Source: Parietaria judaica
Lineage: Eukaryota; Streptophyta; Magnoliopsida; Rosales; Urticaceae
Assembly (NCBI GenBank): GCA_954871525.1
Contig: OX940862.1
Span: forward strand, 34,836,232 to 34,900,231
Direction of reading: 5' to 3'
Length of the DNA: 64,000 bases
Shown here: positions 1 through 12,415 of the stretch, in pieces
Position numbering within the stretch: the stretch's first letter is position 1
Layout: each line of letters opens with the position of its first letter
Made by a program: the position numbers and the translations under genes
The notes under the pieces: model-generated
The model's input: only the letters and a program-made list of their open reading frames with translations
Told to the model about the DNA's origin: nothing
Databases searched by the model: none

Positions 1-559
1 CGTACTTTATGACTTTATTATGATACCTAACTTATTTTATTATATCATGCTTTTAGTTTATGTTATGCTGACATTATGTTATGAGTTATGACTATTCTGT
101 TATATGTTCGTGTTATATTATGATTTATGAGTGTGTTTTTAGACTATAATTATGTGTCATATTTATTAAATAAGTAATTTAGAAACTATATAAAAATATG
201 ATTGATATACTAAAAATATTTTCCGGATTATCCGTCGATATTTCGATAGTCAAGCGATATACCAGTGAAATTTATGCGGTATTATCGGGAAGCGATATAT
301 ACATTTCTTCGGATTCATCTATCGATATCGGCATCGACAAGCGATAAATCTGTAAAATGAAAAGTGCAAAGAGACATCGATATCGATATTTAGAACCTTA
401 GATTCTGATATATACCCGATATTGTAGTGACTGATAACTATAGTACTGTACTGATAAGTGATAACAGTGATAAGTATTAAATTGACAAATATAAATTGTG
501 TACATAAACTTGTAAACCGGATCTTCTAAAGGTAAAGACCAAGTTTCATACAAGTAATA
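1..559. other. AT-rich intergenic DNA with an old TE fragment
   Basis: No gene is seen. From about 215 to 402 the DNA is rich in ATCGATA/CGATAT words and ends in TTTAGAACCTTA. Its reverse complement (CTAAGGTTCTAAAT) resembles the CAAGGTT termini of the hAT-like elements at 15185 and 34443, so this is probably the right part of a related non-autonomous element. No matching left end or target duplication was found. Confidence 0.35.
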
Positions 560-568
560 TTAATTATA

Positions 569-1015
569 GGGATAATAGCGGCATAAGTCCTCAACCTTTA
601 TTCAACTGAGGCGGTATAATCCCAATCTCATTTAATAGCGGTATAAGTACCAAAAGATGATTTCTGTCCATATTTGACTAACGGAAGTAGTCAACGTTTG
701 CGTGGTCAACTTCTCGTCAACGTGGACGCCACGTAATCCGACATGTCACCATACATGTCATTCTCGCGTCATCAAATTTAATGCAAAATTAATGGCGATT
801 GCATTAAATTTGATGACGCGAGGATGACGTGTATGATGACATGTCGGATTACGTGGCGTCCATGTTGATGAGAAGCTGACCACACAAACGTTGACTACTT
901 CCGTTAGTCAAATATGGACGGAAATCATTTTTTGGTACTTATACCGCTATTAAATGGGTTTGAGGTATGCCGCCCCAGTTGAGTAAAGGTTGAGGACTTA
1001 TGCCGCTATTATCCC
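569..1015. mobile_element. MULE-type foldback MITE, copy 1
   Basis: A 447-bp near-palindrome. The left arm begins GGGATAATAGCGGCATAAG and the right arm ends with its complement; the arms are about 215 bp each around a very short centre. It is flanked by a perfect 9-bp duplication TTAATTATA (560-568 and 1016-1024), the size made by Mutator-like transposases. There is no coding capacity, so it must be mobilised in trans. A second copy lies at 12416-12882. The arms hold several TTGAC(C/T) W-box words and TGACG words. It ends 374 bp before the start codon of the next gene. Confidence 0.93.
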
Positions 1016-1239
1016 TTAATTATATATATAGGATTGACAAAATTTACTTGTACACTAAAAATCTTTGACTAACCACATTTGTAGTTAATTATCATTAAGC
1101 AACTTACTTTAATTGGTTAATGATGTGTCACTCAAAGTCTCAAACAAGTCAGAAGCAACTCATATTGCATTAACTGACAAAAAAAACTAAAAAAAAACTA
1201 AAAAACTCTTTCTTCTTTCAGTTCTCAAAGCTTGGCCCA

Positions 1240-1242
<3 letters not shown>

Positions 1243-1270
<28 letters not shown>
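1243..1270. repeat. (TC)14 microsatellite in probable 5' UTR
   Basis: A run of 14 TC dinucleotides about 120 bp upstream of the start codon of the trypsin-fold gene. Pyrimidine tracts of this kind are common in plant core promoters and leaders. Confidence 0.9.
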
Positions 1271-1388
1271 CTTCGCAATTCTAGAGAGAGAAAGTCGAAA
1301 TCATTCGAACCAGCAATGCGAAGCTTCGAGTAGATCCAGCGAAGTGAAGCGAAGGAAGAGAGCTCCGACATTGAGAGAAGAATCGAAA

Positions 1389-3358
1389 ATGGTTGGTCTG
1401 AGAGAGTCGTGGTGCTTCTGCAAGGGAGTGAGCAAGTCCGAGAGGATGAAGGGCGCCATTTTCTCCGGCAAGGCTCTGGCCATGGCCGGAATCTCCGCCT
1501 CCGGGAGCGGAATCTCCGGCGCCGGGTTCCTCATCCACAGGAACCTGCTCCTGACCACTCACGTCAACCTTCCCTCGGTCGCCGCCGCCGACACCGCCGA
1601 GATCCGGCTCCAGAACGGCGTCGCTGCCTCTCTCGCTCCTCACAGGTTCGCCATTGTTGGACCTTCTTTCGAAATTAAACCAGTGTGCTCTTTTGGGAAA
1701 GTAATGTGATTGTTCTGAATGCGATTTGAGGAGATTCATCTCTCTCTCTCTCTCGCCCTAATTCTCAAATTGCTTCGTAGGTCAAATCAAATTTCGCCGA
1801 CATTGTTGAGCTGTTATTAGAAATTCAAAATTCCGTGTATGATTCTGTATAGTGTTGATCAGAGCAATTTTATCTGGTATTGTGGGTCTTCTCTTTGTCA
1901 TTTGACCTAATTAACACCATAGTGAGTTGATTAGCTATGTTGAAGATGTCATTTTCAAGCACCAACTAGATTTTCTTGTCCTCTTTCATGGCTTTTAGGT
2001 TCTTCATCACGAGCTCGGTCTTGGATCTGACCATAGTGGGATTAGATTCTGTGGACGGGGATTCGAATTCGCAGGGGCAGCATCCTCAGTACTTAAAAAC
2101 CTGTTCGAAGCCGAGTCTCGATTTGGGCTGCGTCGTGTACCTTTTAGGCTACACGGACAACAAAGAAGAGCTAACTGTTGGTGAAGGAAAGGTGGTGATA
2201 GCTACGGACAATTTGATTAAGCTTTCGACTGATGGGGTGATGTGGAGCCCAGGATCGGCCGGGTTTGATGCGCAGGGAAATCTCGCTTTCATGATCTGTG
2301 ATCCGATGAAGCTCGCCACATCGCCCACTAACAAGTCCTCGTCTACATCCTCTTCGTCTTCATCGTCGTGGAAGAAGGATCATCCTATGCAATTCGGTAT
2401 CCCGATTCCTATAATCTGCGATTGGCTGAACCAGCATTGGGAAGGTAGCCTCGATGACCTCAATAAACCGAAGCTTCCTATCATTCGGTTAATGTCAACT
2501 GCTGGTCAGAAGAGCGAGCATTCATGCGCTTCCTTCACGCTGAGGCGGGTTTTTAAATCAACAGAAGAAGATCACGAGGGAACGCCTTCTTCATCAAACG
2601 CCATTTTTAGAGCTGTGGATCATCAGGCGGAACCGAACAGAGAAGAAGAAACCCTTGGTTCAGAACCCCACGCAACGCACATGCAAGGAATTCCCACCCC
2701 GGAAATATACGAATCCCCGAACGTAAACTCCATCCCCTTAAGGAAAAAGCAAAACTGCCCGGTTCAGCTGTTAGACATAAATTTTCCTCCGAAAGTGGCT
2801 AAACCCATATCCACGCACCAACCTGCCAGATATTTATATCCAAGTTCCGGCGAGAATTTCGTGGAGCAATCGCCGGAGAGTCCACGTAGACAAGACCCAC
2901 CTCCTGATTTGGACACTGCCGAAGTCGGGTCGACGGCTTCGGTCAACGGGGCTCAGAGCGAAGTTCAGTCCAGCGCATCCCCAGCGGAGATCATGCAAGT
3001 CCAGAACGGGTACAGCAGCGAGGGAGAGACGATGTACTCAGCAGAAACCGCCGAGAGTCGAAACTACACCAGCCCACGAGAGGGGAAGTTCCAGCAAGTC
3101 GGTCGGAGCCAGAGCTGCGTGGGGTACCGGTGGGGTGCGACGCAGGGGATTCCGGCCGCTCGCAGGGCATTGCTCGAAAACCAGAGAAGCTTCGTCCATG
3201 GGAAGAAGATGTACTCTCAAGGGACCACGTCACAGAGGAGCAACGACTATTACAGCCCGACTGTGTCGTCGATCATGAAGAAGAGGAACAACTCCGAGCA
3301 AATCGTGAGACCGAAGCCAAGCCCGGTTGTTCATTCCTCTCCAAAATGGAACTTTTAG
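1389..3358 (+). CDS. trypsin-fold (PA clan) serine peptidase-like protein, 538 aa
   Basis: Two exons, 1389-1645 and 1999-3358. The intron starts GT after CACAG and ends TTTTAG, and the split AG|G codon keeps frame. The N-terminal ~210 residues resemble a DegP/trypsin fold. A histidine lies in LLLTTHVN (H58), an aspartate in LDLTIVGL (D95) and a serine in SPGSAGFD (S172), all in the expected order. The serine motif is GSAG rather than the usual GNSGG, so activity is uncertain. Residues ~215-538 are low complexity, rich in Ser, Pro, Gln and Asn, with a serine run near 200, and probably disordered. No signal peptide is evident. I chose the ATG at 1389; an in-frame ATG at 1344 would add 15 residues. 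I recall plant proteins of this layout annotated only as uncharacterised or trypsin-like. Catalytic role is inferred; substrate unknown. Confidence 0.85.
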
Positions 3359-4650
3359 TTGAAACCCCAAAATGTTTATTATCTTTTGTATGATACGTGA
3401 AATTAATTGACCCAAAAAGAAAGAAAGAAACACGATATTTTAGTTGGATATTCAAGTGTAACAAATTTGTTGTCTCTGCTTGACACTGATCTGAGGTGGA
3501 TTGGAATGTTGGGCACAAAGTTGTAATTTTCATCCCAGGGAGTCATGTATGGACTAGTTAAGAAAAGATATTTGCGGTATAAGTACCCATATAGTAATAT
3601 TTTAGAGTGGCATAATCTGGTTGCTTGTTTATAACAGATTAAGTACTTAAGTGATATCCCATTTAGTATATTTTGCTAGATTGGATATTACGGTGACAGT
3701 CTGGCAATGGCGATGGAACATGCTGTTTTTGTTTGTCATGTTCTTTTGGAAAATTTCAATCATGGATTATCCATGTTGTGCAAAACTAGAAAACTGGCAA
3801 CACCTCAAATTGCAGAACCGATAAGTTATCTTCCCCTTGTTTTCAACGACGACACTCATTTTGAGACCGTGACATCAGAGGCATTTTTTACTCTCGTTAA
3901 ATTAATATTCGATAAATTTATAAATTTAATTAAATAGTATTTTTTATAAGTTTTAATTATAATTAATATTATTGAATTATTACTCTATAAATTAATCATC
4001 TCTATAATATAATATTTTTTATTCCGACCGTATTAATCATAGAGTAATATTTAATATGTGGTTAATGTTTGTAAGCTGAATATAACATTTTATTAGTCAT
4101 TTTGGGTTCTATGATAGAAGGGGAGATTAATTGGTGTTTGAAGATTACTTACACGTATTCTTCCAAAACAAAAATTGGTATAATAATACCTACTTTTAAT
4201 TTTTTTGTGTAAATTCATACAAAATTTTAGTTAAACACCCCTAACATTATCAAAATTTGAATATAACCCGTTCAAGTTAAAATTTTGACAAGAAATTAGA
4301 TCTAGCCTCCTCAATACATAATTCCTAGTTCCGCCACTGGAGAAATGGACAGCGGTTCCAACCCTAGGTTTACACATTTTCATATTTTCACAAGTTTAAA
4401 ATTTAGAATTAGAAAAAAAAAATTGGGGTAATATTTTAACATATGTAGGTAAGTTTTTTAAATTACAAATTTAGGTTAAAACCTAGTTTTTGAACCAAAA
4501 TCTTGTTCTAAAGTCTGAGACTCAGATTCCGAATATGGTTTCCAAGTCTTGAAAAGAAAAAACAACAACGGATCTTAGATCCCGTATAGCCCCTACACTA
4601 AATTTAAACTATCATCATGTCCTTGAATTGTTTATATGAATTGTTTAGAT
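3359..4650. other. intergenic DNA with probable hAT right-end fragment
   Basis: No convincing gene. The 76-codon ORF at 3707-3937 has no recognisable domain. Between about 4190 and 4339 the DNA ends CCTAGTTCCGCCACTG, the complement of the CAGTGGCGGA end seen intact at 38537, so a degraded hAT MITE right end is likely. An AT-rich stretch at 3890-4060 may be another MITE but shows no clean ends. Confidence 0.4.
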
Positions 4651-7600
4651 TTTCTATATGAATTGTTTAGATTTGGAAAGAAGTACTGAAACTAAATTTG
4701 GGCTGAAGGTAATAAATTGTTTTGGAGAGTACGAAACTAGAGTAAGGGACATATGTTGTAAAAATTAATAATTTTATGTTTAAGAAAATGTGAGTGTGGT
4801 ATTCTCGTTTTATTTAAAGTAAACTGTATATATGTTTTGTGTTTAATAATTTTCAAGTAGTAAGATTTTAATTTATTATCTTATTATTTGTTTTAGGGTT
4901 AATAAATGCGAAAATATTCAAAGTTTGATCTAAGAACCCCTTGTGTACTCAAAGTTTAAATTGTGGCAAAAGTACACAAAGTCGTATTTGGGGCGTTGAT
5001 CACATCATTCTCGTAGCTACAAATTCTCTTTTCTTCTGTCAAATCAACGACTTACATTTGAGACACTTCATCTCTATATATAATGGTTATTAAATATATA
5101 TTTCAAAATGAAAATATGATACGACAAACAGTAGGATCGATCAACGGTAGAAGAAACACTAAGATGACGGTTTATGGTTTGCTGGCTGAGAGATGGGTTT
5201 TGCATAGAGACGGACAGGGGATGAGAGATCGAGAGATGGACAAGACGACACGTAAAGTAGTGCCGTAATGTGGTAAGAATCTAATAATTTGTTCGACAAC
5301 ACCTTTGTTTTTCTTGACTCCTTAACTCCCTCCCTAGCATTCTCTTCGACATCACCTTCGTTTTTCTTGTTTGAAAACTCATTTTGAGAATTGAGCGAGC
5401 GAGATTTTCTATATGAATTATTTAGATTTGGGAAGAAGTACTGAAACTGAAGCTGGGCTGAAGATATTAAAGATGTGTGTGTCAGTTAGACTAAATTGCT
5501 TACTTGCTTTTGTTCATTGTTTTAAATTTTAATATTTTTACATGTGGCTATCACGCTATGTATTGTGCTTTCAAGTGTCAACTTTAGACACCGCACACGT
5601 TACACATGTATGAGGAAAGAAATGATTGAGAAAAGGAAAAGTAATAAAGTTTTTTTGGAGAGTACGAAACTAGAGTAAGGGACATATGTTGCATAAAGTA
5701 ATAATTTTATATTTATCAGTGTGAGTGTCATAATCTCGTTTTACTTGAAGTAAAATGTATATATTTTTGTATGTTTAATAATTTTCAAGTAGTAAGTTTT
5801 TAATTTAGTATCTTCTTATTTTTTTTATTACGGTTAATGACGTTGAAAAAATTCAAAGTTTGATCAAAGAAAACTTTGTGTACCCAAAGTTTAAAAGTGG
5901 TTGTTAAAGTACTAAAAATCACATTTAGGGCGTTGATCACTTCATTCGCGTAACTACAAACCCTCTCTTCTTCTCTCAAATGCAACGACTTACCATTTCG
6001 ACACTTCATCTATATATATAAGGCTTTTAAATATATATTTCAAAATAAAAATATTATACTCTAAAGAGTGGGATAGAACGATGGGAGAAGAATGATTGTA
6101 AAAGAAACACAAAGATGACGGTTGATAGTTCACTGGCTGAGAAATGAGTTTTGCATGGAGACCGACGGGGAATGAGAGATTGATAGATGGACAGCACGAT
6201 AACGTAAAGTAGTGGCCTAATGGGGTAAGAATCTAATAAATTTCTTCGACATCACCTTTGTTTTTCTTGACTCCCTGACTCAATCCTTAGCATTTCCTTC
6301 GACATCACCTTCGTTTTTCTTATTTGAAAACTCATTTTGAGAATGGAGCGAGAGATTTTCTATATGAATTGTTTAGATTTTGGCAGAAGTACTGAAACCA
6401 AAGCTGGGCTGAAGGTGTTTATAGTTGCGTGTGTCAGTAAGACCAAATTGCTTACTTGAATTTGTTCATTGTTTTAGATTTTAATATATTTACATGTGGC
6501 TATCAACCTATGCATTGTATTGTCAATTGTCAACTTTAGACACCATATATGTTACACCTCTTTGAGGAAAGAAAGTACTGAGAAAAGAAAAAGTCATAAA
6601 TTATTTTGGAGAGTACGAAACTTGAGTAAGGGACATTTGCTGTAAAAAGTAATAATTTTATGTTTAAGACACTGTGAGTGTGGTATTCTCGTTTTACTTA
6701 GAGTAAAATGTTTATATTTTTGTATGTTTAATAATTTTCAAGTAGTATGATTTTAATTCAGTATCTTATTATTTGTTTTAGGGTTAATGACTGTGAAAAT
6801 ATTCAAAGATTGATTAAAGAACCCCTCGTGTACCCAAAAATTAAAAGTGGTGGCAAAAGTACTCAAAGTTTCATTTAGGACGTTGATCACTTCATGCTCC
6901 TAACTACAAACTATGTCTTCTTCTCTCAAATGCACTGGCTTAACCTTGAGACGCTTCATCTCTATATATAATGGATATTAAATATATAATTCAAAATAAA
7001 AGTATTATTCTATAAACAGTGGGATCGACCGACGGTAGAAGAATGATGGTAGAAGAAACACAAAGATGATTATTGATGGTTTGATGGCTGAGAGATGGGA
7101 TTTGCATAGAGATGGAAGGGGGATGAGAGATTGAGAGATGGACAGGACAACAACATAAAGTAGTGGCCTAATACGGTAAAATTCTAATAAATTTCTTCGA
7201 CCTCACCTTTGTTTTCTTGACTCCCTGACTCCCTCCATAACATTTCCTTCAACATCACCTTCGTTTTTCTTGTTTGAAAACTCGTTTTGAGAATGGAGCG
7301 AGAGATTTTCTATATGAATTGTTTAGATTTGGGAAGAAGTACTCAAACTGAACCTGAGTACCCAAATTTTTATCAAAGAACCCCTCGTGTACCCAAAGAT
7401 TAAAAATGATGGCAAAAATACCCAAAGTCGCATTTGGAGAGTTGACCACTCTATTCTCGTAACGCCGTTAACTTGCCCGTTATCTCTGGCCACGTGGACA
7501 AACGTGAGTTGTTGACATCACAATTTTTGCCACGTGGACGAGCCCACATCAGCCTCGTTTACTACAAAACAACGAATTAAACCCCTAACTAATACTATTT

Positions 7601-8010
7601 AATACAACTAATTGAACCCCTGATGATTACACTTAACAAAACAGAGTTGTCCATGTGGCCAGAGTTAACGGGTAAGTTAACGGCGTTACGAGAATTGAGT
7701 GGTCAACTCCCCAAATGCGACTTTGGATATTTTTTCCAACACTTTTAAACTTGGATACACGAGGGGTTCTGTGATCAAACTTTGGGTATTTTCGCAGTCA
7801 TTAACCCTATATTGTATTGTCAAGTGTCAACTTTAGACACCGTGCACGCTAAGCATGTTTGAGGAAAGAAAGTACTGAGAAAAGAAAAAGTAATAAATTG
7901 TTTTGGAGAATACGAAACTTGAGTAAGGGACATGTGTTGTAAAAAGTAATAATTGTATGTTTAAGAGTGAGTGGTTAATAATTTTCAAGTAGTAAGATTT
8001 TAGTTAGTAT
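4651..8010. repeat. tandem array of ~950-bp units (about 3.5 copies)
   Basis: The anchor TTTCTATATGAATT recurs at 4651, 5406, 6357 and 7307, giving periods of 755, 951 and 950 bp. The first unit lacks about 200 bp present in the others. Shared blocks, in order, are a GAAGTACTGAAAC stretch, a TGTGTCAGT block, a GGGTTAATGA segment, a purine-rich AGAAACACAAAGATGA block and a CTTCGACATCACC block. Units are clearly diverged, with many substitutions and small indels, and no long ORF is conserved among them. Each unit carries an arm of the foldback element described at 7357-7807. No gene is supported. Confidence 0.88.
7357..7807. mobile_element. foldback MITE-like element inside the tandem array
   Basis: The two arms are inverted copies of one another. 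The right arm read backwards runs GGGTTAATGACTGCGAAAAT and on through GAACCCCTCGTGTA and CGTAACGCCGTTAAC; the left arm starts at ACCCAAA because its first ~20 bp are missing. The centre is a short AT-rich loop near 7560-7640. No target duplication can be read because the left end is truncated. The previous units at ~4895, ~5830 and ~6780 contain only one arm-like half, beginning GGGTTAATGA or similar. Confidence 0.7.
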
Positions 8011-8486
8011 CTTATTATTATTTTTTTAAATATGAAATTTGTAGTTTAAAGTTTAAACAGTAGTTCAACTACAAGATACAAATAAGAACGACAAAAGAAA
8101 ATAAATTGATAAAAAAATGCTTTTAATAAAATTTAGAGTATTATCTTGTCCTTGCCTTGACTTGCTCGTAAAGTAAGTGATCTGTTGGCATACACATACA
8201 CTAATGGAATGAAAAAGCTTTTCTTTTCTCTCATTTTTGCTTTATTATTTTAATCAAAACATTCTTGTTTCTTTTTCTTCTTTTTCCCTTTAGAACGTTA
8301 ACTTATTTTCCCTCCCAAATCAACAATAGAAAGCTTCAGCAAACGCTTTTTTAGTCCATGCAATTCGAAAACAACGAAACGGTACAAAATTTTTGTCTAC
8401 ACCTATGTTATATTAAACCAGACGACCATAATTTTAAAAATACGAAGAAAAAAAACCCGATAAAATTATTTATGTTATTCCAAACA

Positions 8487-11400
8487 CTAGTACGCGCCCA
8501 AATTGCCTTTCAATGGGCCCATCCCAGGAAGAGGCATTGCGAGTGACATAGCCGATTCCGACGAGTTAACCTTCTCCATTATATGCCTGATCAGCTTGCC
8601 GGCTAGGTACGAAGCACCGGAGACGGAAAAGCCAATGACAATGTAATAGATTATCGTTTTGATGTACTTGCTCGGTCTCTGAATGTAGGCCTTCCCAGCA
8701 GCCAGAATGGCAATACACACGAGAGAGGCGACTCCAACTGCGGCCAGCTTGAGATCCTTGTCATCGATCTCGCGAAATGTGAGCCCGTAAACGACCGGAG
8801 GAACTAAACCGAATACAAGGAAGGATAGTATGACAAATGTGGAGTGAAGGAAGAAATTCTCTCGCCTTCCGAGGGTTTCGTGGTACTTATCGACCACTCT
8901 GTTGGTCCGGCTACAGCGCATCGTCGATTGCTCGACTTTGAGATCCCATATCTGCATTGTTATTTTCCTTTGTCTTAGCAATTTCTCATATGAATTTGTA
9001 AATTATAGCATTGTTTTTTCCGAGTACCGTTAGAAAATGGACGGTTTCCGTCAGATTTAAAGCCACATACACTGCATATAATACATTATTTCTAAATTCT
9101 AGTGTACCTTGAACATAAATTAATTGCTACAATTTACTAGTAGAAAGAGGAATCTGTTTTAAGAAATTGATAAATCTACGAAAAACGGTAGAACTACTCA
9201 CATTATGAACGATGACGAACAGTCCACCGATCAGATTCGCCAATGCCAAAACGATGATATTCACTGCAAAAATTACGTTTTCGATGAGAAAATTTTGGCC
9301 TCGTAATGGAGGCTAAACAACTAGCAAAACTAACAAGTTTCTTACTAGTTGTAACATCTCCACTTGCTGCAGAAGTGACAATGCCTAAGCTTGTAATCGA
9401 TTCGACCAAACCGCCGTAGACGATGCTTTTTGCAATTTCCCATGATTTTGGACTGTCTTGTGGCGGAACCAATGCCGTGTCCCGTGACACAACAATGACC
9501 GGTACAGTTTCAGGCTGCGCTGCTTGGGCTAATCGCGACGACACAAAGGACATTAAAGAACATGAAATCAGTGGTAAGTACAATGGAAACATAACATGCA
9601 ACGAGATTCAGGACATGGAACTTTACCTTCATCCGATTTTGGTTCACTCTGAACTATTACTTCTTGGAGAGGCGGAAAATCCCCGTTTGAAACAGCGACA
9701 ACATCTATCTCCGTCGGCTTAGATTTCACGATCAAAACGTCTCCACGGGTCTGATGAAGAATAGGGGTTATTTTATCATGCATCTCGCCCTTGAAACAGG
9801 TCTCTAAATCACTTCCTAGCGGAGTAATCGCTGCAGAAACGACAATGCTCGCTAATCCCTCAACTGGGTGTTGATAGTTATGTACTTTTCCGTTTTCGTT
9901 AGTGTCATTAAACGGAGCTTGTTGTTCTTTCACTACATCGATCTCGTCGGGCTGTGGTACGGGTTTAGTCAGAGCAGGCATTGGAACTCCGATAGGCTCT
10001 TCAGCAATCGGAGTTCTGCCCTTTACCGAAGCTTTAATCTTTTGTGTGAATGCTGCTGCAGCCCAGGGACCAGATTGGGCTGGTACAACGACTTCTGTAA
10101 TCCGCTCAGCGTTGTGCTCTAGCGTTCCAATCGTTGCAGTGACGCTAGTTACAACAGGCGGAATCTCCATCCAGTCACGTGATCGAACAGGTTCATTGAC
10201 TCCATTCACGTACTCCGTTTTACGTTCGTGTATTTCGATTGGTGGAGCCGCATTAGGAACAACTGTTGGTTCAGGCACGGCCCGACTATTCTGATTAAGC
10301 ATCGGTTCTCGTAAGCCGTCTGATGAAACTAGTAGAGCATCAAAATATGAAAAATAATAGTTAGTTACGATCCAGAATCCGAAAGAACGTCGAAAACTAA
10401 ATTGAACGGACCAGAACGTTTTTAGTTACCTTGGTTAGGCATGTTTCTTTCCCCGTCCGGCTCGCCGATTCTCCAGCTAGGAAAAAGCCAGTTTCCTGCA
10501 AAATCCAAACAAATGTCATAACTCCGAACCAAAATATTGCGGAATCATCGCTCTACGAAACGCTTTGAGACGAAAACGGTACCGATGGGAATAAGGAAAC
10601 TGAAGCAGGAGGTGCACCGGAACGTCTCCTGGACCCTCTCCGGCTCCGGCACCACAGCAGATTCCTCCTCCAACTCTCGCTTGGCAACGAGAACTTTCGT
10701 GATGCAGGCCTTGCAGTTTGGGCAGTAAAAATCGTGCTGTCCCTTCCGCTCCGTCAGCTTCTCGAGGTACAAAGCTCGGAATTCCTCCTCGATCTTCTCC
10801 CGCAGCTGCGCCTCCATGTACCGGACCGCCTCATTGCTCACCGCAGCAGCATGGACTCCGTTCTCGAAATGAGAAGAACTCAGAGCACTAGACTCCGCAA
10901 AGCCGTTGTTACCCTCCTTAATCTCAGTCTCAACCTCGACACCATTCACTCGGAACACCAGATCGTTTGCCTCGGAATTCACTGCTGGCTCGGTCGGAAT
11001 CTTGTCGGAGACGAGAAAAGCAGCATGGACTCCCTTTTCGACATGAGAAGAACTCTGAGCACTAGACCCCGCAAAGCCATTGTTATCCTCCTTAATCTCA
11101 GTCTCAACCTCGACACCCTTCACTCGGAACACCAGATCGTTTACCTCGGAATTCACCGTTGGCTCGGCCGGAATCTCATCAGAGACGAGAAAGGCAGCGC
11201 GGACTCCGTTCTCGACATGAGAAGAGCTCAGAGCACTGGACTCCTCGAAGCCACTGTTATCCTCCTTAATCCCAGCCTCAGCATCCACATCATTCACTTG
11301 GAACACCAGATCATCTGCTGGCTCGACCGGAATCTCGTCGGAGACGAGAAAATCATCGTACCGCTCATCCAGCCCGTGATGCCCGTTCTTCGATTTCGAA

Positions 11401-11967
11401 TCTGAACCAGTTGCAGCAAAGTCAATCAATACAGAAGCTTGATCTGGAATCTGAACAGTGATATGAACTGTAACAGCTCAACCTCGCCATGGAAGAACAA
11501 CCCAGCTGAGCAAGGTGATGCAAAATTGAGAATTTGAGAAAAACAAAAAGGAAAAAAACAAAAACAAAAAACACCAATATCTTCAAAGGACATTGGTAGG
11601 TCCTTCATGTTCTGAAAAAAAAAAAAAAAATCCTCTTCGATACAAAACAAATATATGTATACATTTATATATACGTATAATCAACGTTATATGGCTCACT
11701 GCTTGAAAAAAAAAAAACATTTATTTTCATGTAACCTCCATTGGCGTTGCCGTTTTCGCCGTGAAAGACGCCGTTAGTGGGCTTCCCGTTGGTCATGTCT
11801 TCTCCGTCATTGGAGGAGGAGGAGGAGGTCTCCGACGACTTAGCGCTGTTATCGTGACGGTGGTGGTGGTGGTGGCGAGGCAGTCTTCTTCCTCGCAGGG
11901 ACAGGGACACCTCAGCCTGTTCTGTGTCTAGTTCTTCAATGGGGTCAACCCAGTTCACAACCTCCAT
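8487..11967 (-). CDS. membrane protein of ER body-like (CCC1/VIT-related), 858 aa
   Basis: Seven exons: 11967-11736, 11467-10583, 10495-10430, 10319-9627, 9519-9346, 9263-9202 and 8951-8487. All joins are GT-AG with agreeing phase. Residues 1-77 are His- and Ser-rich. Residues 117-285 are three tandem acidic repeats (53, 58 and 58 aa) starting FLVSDEIP or a close variant. A four-cysteine ribbon follows (C326, C329, C362, C365), then a variable linker. The C-terminal quarter has about five hydrophobic helices, including VYGGLVESITSLG, MNIIVLALANLIGG and FLVFGLVPPVVYG, as in CCC1/VIT iron or manganese transporters. In Arabidopsis the relatives MEB1 and MEB2 sit in the membrane of ER bodies. Transport of Fe or Mn here is inferred from the family. 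The repeats are unusual and look like recent internal duplication. Confidence 0.88.
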
Positions 11968-12036
11968 TTGTGTGTGTGCGCTTCTCTTCTCGTGTGTTTT
12001 GCACTCAAACTCAAAGCCAAGTCTCTCTCACTCTAG

Positions 12037-12043
12037 TTTTATA
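12037..12043 (-). promoter_or_regulatory. TATA box of the MEB-like gene
   Basis: TATAAAA on the minus strand, about 70 bp upstream of the ATG at 11967. It is followed by a short leader with CT/GA-rich sequence, a good distance for a plant core promoter. Confidence 0.6.
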
Positions 12044-12415
12044 CTTGTTTCTTCCTGCTTTTTGGTACGGTAATAATTATAGCACCAAATGGCCAAAATA
12101 TGTTGGTCCGTAATATTAAGAATTATTTAGCTATGATATTTATAAATATGAGGGAGTAATGAATGAATGAATTATGTGTTGCATTAAATGGAAGATAGAA
12201 AATAATAGAAAATATGGGTATGGAATTTTGAGGAGATATTATATAAATAGGGTTTGGTGGTGTTCCCGAGAGAAAGCATTGGCCATGCATCAAACATGTG
12301 AGCCACTGATGGGACACTTTTCTTACTTTTTTCTGGGGGTTAAACTTTTATATATTATAAGAAAACGTGAGGATTGGTTAGGTAATTCCTTTTTGTCGTT
12401 TTATTATTACTATTA

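Noticed and set aside
1281..1739. 152-codon minus-strand ORF over exon 1 of the trypsin-fold gene
   Set aside because: GC-rich shadow of a spliced gene with matching plus-strand domain motifs.
3707..3937. 76-codon plus-strand ORF
   Set aside because: No recognisable domain, runs into AT-rich MITE-like DNA, no supporting splice context.
10734..11405. 223-codon plus-strand ORF opposite the MEB-like gene
   Set aside because: Shadow of the three tandem repeats in exon 2, whose minus-strand frame is phase-linked to six other exons.
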